DNA from: Aureispira sp963837355
GTDB lineage: Bacteria; Bacteroidota; Bacteroidia; Chitinophagales; Saprospiraceae
Reading direction: 5' to 3'
Length of the DNA stretch: 64,000 bases
NCBI GenBank assembly: GCA_963837355.1
Contig: CAWIMY010000002.1
Coordinates: 682,001-746,000 of the forward strand
This document shows, one piece after another, positions 63,417 through 64,000 of this stretch (the first letter of the stretch is position 1; every line of letters begins with the position of its first letter). The notes under the pieces are model-generated. The model was not told where the DNA came from, did no database searches, and was given only the letters and a program-made list of their open reading frames with translations. The translations under genes were made by a program, and so were the position numbers.

Positions 63417-64000
63417 ATGGCAAAGACAGATTTAACCTATACGAGAAACATTGGAATTGCTGCGCACATTGATGCCGGGAAAACCACTACTACAGAACGC
63501 GTTCTGTATTACACGGGGATTAGTCACAAAATTGGTGAAGTACATGATGGTGCTGCTACAATGGACTGGATGGAGCAAGAGCAAGAGCGTGGTATCACCA
63601 TTACCTCTGCTGCTACCAAAACAGAATGGCCTTGGAAGGATAAAACCTATGCAGTAAACATTATCGATACTCCCGGTCACGTTGATTTTACGGTTGAGGT
63701 TAACCGTTCACTACGAGTATTAGATGGTCTTGTCTTTTTGTTCTGTGCTTCTGGTGGTGTAGAGCCGCAATCAGAAACCAACTGGCGTTTGGCAGATGGT
63801 TATAAAGTGCCCCGTATTGCCTTTGTTAACAAAATGGATCGTCAAGGAGCTGACTTTTTCGGTACGGTACAACAAATGCGTGATATGTTGGGTGCCAATG
63901 CAATTCCATTGCAGGTACCAATTGGAGTAGAAGATAATTTCAAAGGAGTTGTTGACTTGATTACAGGTAACGCCATCGTTTGGAATGAAGAGGATCAAGG
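63417..64000 (+). CDS. fusA: Elongation factor G, N-terminal part (continues past the window)
   Basis: Starts ATG 63417 and stays open to the edge (194 codons). The GTPase motifs are intact: AAHIDAGKTTTTERVL (P-loop), ERGITITSAAT (switch I), IIDTPGHVDFTVEV (G3) and FVNKMDRQGADF (G4). EF-G moves tRNA and mRNA on the ribosome using GTP. Position after rpsG is the standard str order. The region VEPQSETNWRLADGYKVPR is slightly unusual (Asn-Trp where Val-Trp is common). Confidence 0.97.
   Translation, partial: MAKTDLTYTRNIGIAAHIDAGKTTTTERVLYYTGISHKIGEVHDGAATMDWMEQEQERGITITSAATKTEWPWKDKTYAVNIIDTPGHVDFTVEVNRSLRVLDGLVFLFCASGGVEPQSETNWRLADGYKVPRIAFVNKMDRQGADFFGTVQQMRDMLGANAIPLQVPIGVEDNFKGVVDLITGNAIVWNEEDQ

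Noticed and set aside
1..64000. tRNA or rRNA genes
   Set aside because: I looked by eye for T-loop motifs and conserved rRNA stretches and saw none, but a covariance search could still find a tRNA.

Overview
The window is a bacterial chromosome segment of the phylum Bacteroidota, probably class Saprospiria or a close relative. The phylum call rests on TAnnTTTG-type promoters (clearest before rplY and rpsL), the general absence of Shine-Dalgarno sequences, a type IX secretion C-terminal sorting domain (46.1-47.8 kb), outer-membrane and lipoprotein families typical of the phylum, and a MoxR/DUF4350/DUF4129/SpoIIM/RDD cluster. The class call is an inference from overall character only. No tRNA, rRNA, CRISPR array or intact insertion sequence was recognised.

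Layout. 1-3.1 kb (-): 5' part of a giant secreted sortilin/BNR-propeller plus PKD protein. 3.4-10.7 kb (-): the most unusual region. It holds two gene blocks of long helical proteins. Three of them (627, 339 and 841 aa) share a coiled-coil / hydrophobic / coiled-coil plan like alpha-helical pore-forming toxins, and the 841-aa protein ends in an OTU-like cysteine protease (deubiquitinase-type) domain. 11-12.6 kb (-): PQQ-type propeller. 12.7-16.0 kb (+): flavin reductase-like protein, a HisC-like protein without the PLP lysine, and an ArsA/Get3-type ATPase. 16.1-18.1 kb (-): HAD phosphatase and sugar-lactone oxidase. 18.6-25.6 kb (+): coaX, an outer-membrane protein, a TPR protein and an M1 aminopeptidase lipoprotein. 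25.7-28.4 kb (-): GNAT acetyltransferase, a DUF2279-like protein and a secreted unknown. 28.7-33.9 kb (+): membrane patatin, rplY, pth and a small beta-barrel. 34.1-37.7 kb (-): three tandem paralogues and a lipoprotein. 38.1-43.3 kb (-): four tandem secreted YD-repeat-like paralogues. 44.0-57.9 kb (mostly +): DUF58, a MITE-like element, a T9SS cargo protein, an MscS channel, a zinc ribbon, an MDR oxidoreductase, RDD (-), SpoIIM, DUF4129, DUF4350, MoxR and DUF5522. 58.2-62.0 kb (+): a second helical-protein locus, partly decayed, whose first gene shares a module with the gene at 5.9-7.0 kb. 62.3-64 kb (+): str operon (rpsL, rpsG, fusA start).

Many genes are split by single-base shifts (PQQ, HAD, lactone oxidase, coaX, M1, one tandem paralogue, a lipoprotein, DUF58, the 59.4-62.0 kb gene). 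Several are one-base changes in short homopolymers or in an expected-essential gene, so many are probably sequencing or assembly errors. The cluster at 60.07-60.47 kb is dense enough to be real decay. Such genes are listed as single broken genes.

How the parts fit: the MoxR, DUF58, SpoIIM, DUF4129, DUF4350 and RDD proteins probably form an envelope-stress or protein-maturation system. The 3.4-10.7 kb cluster is the best candidate for an undescribed toxin-like system. That is inference from architecture and is not demonstrated.
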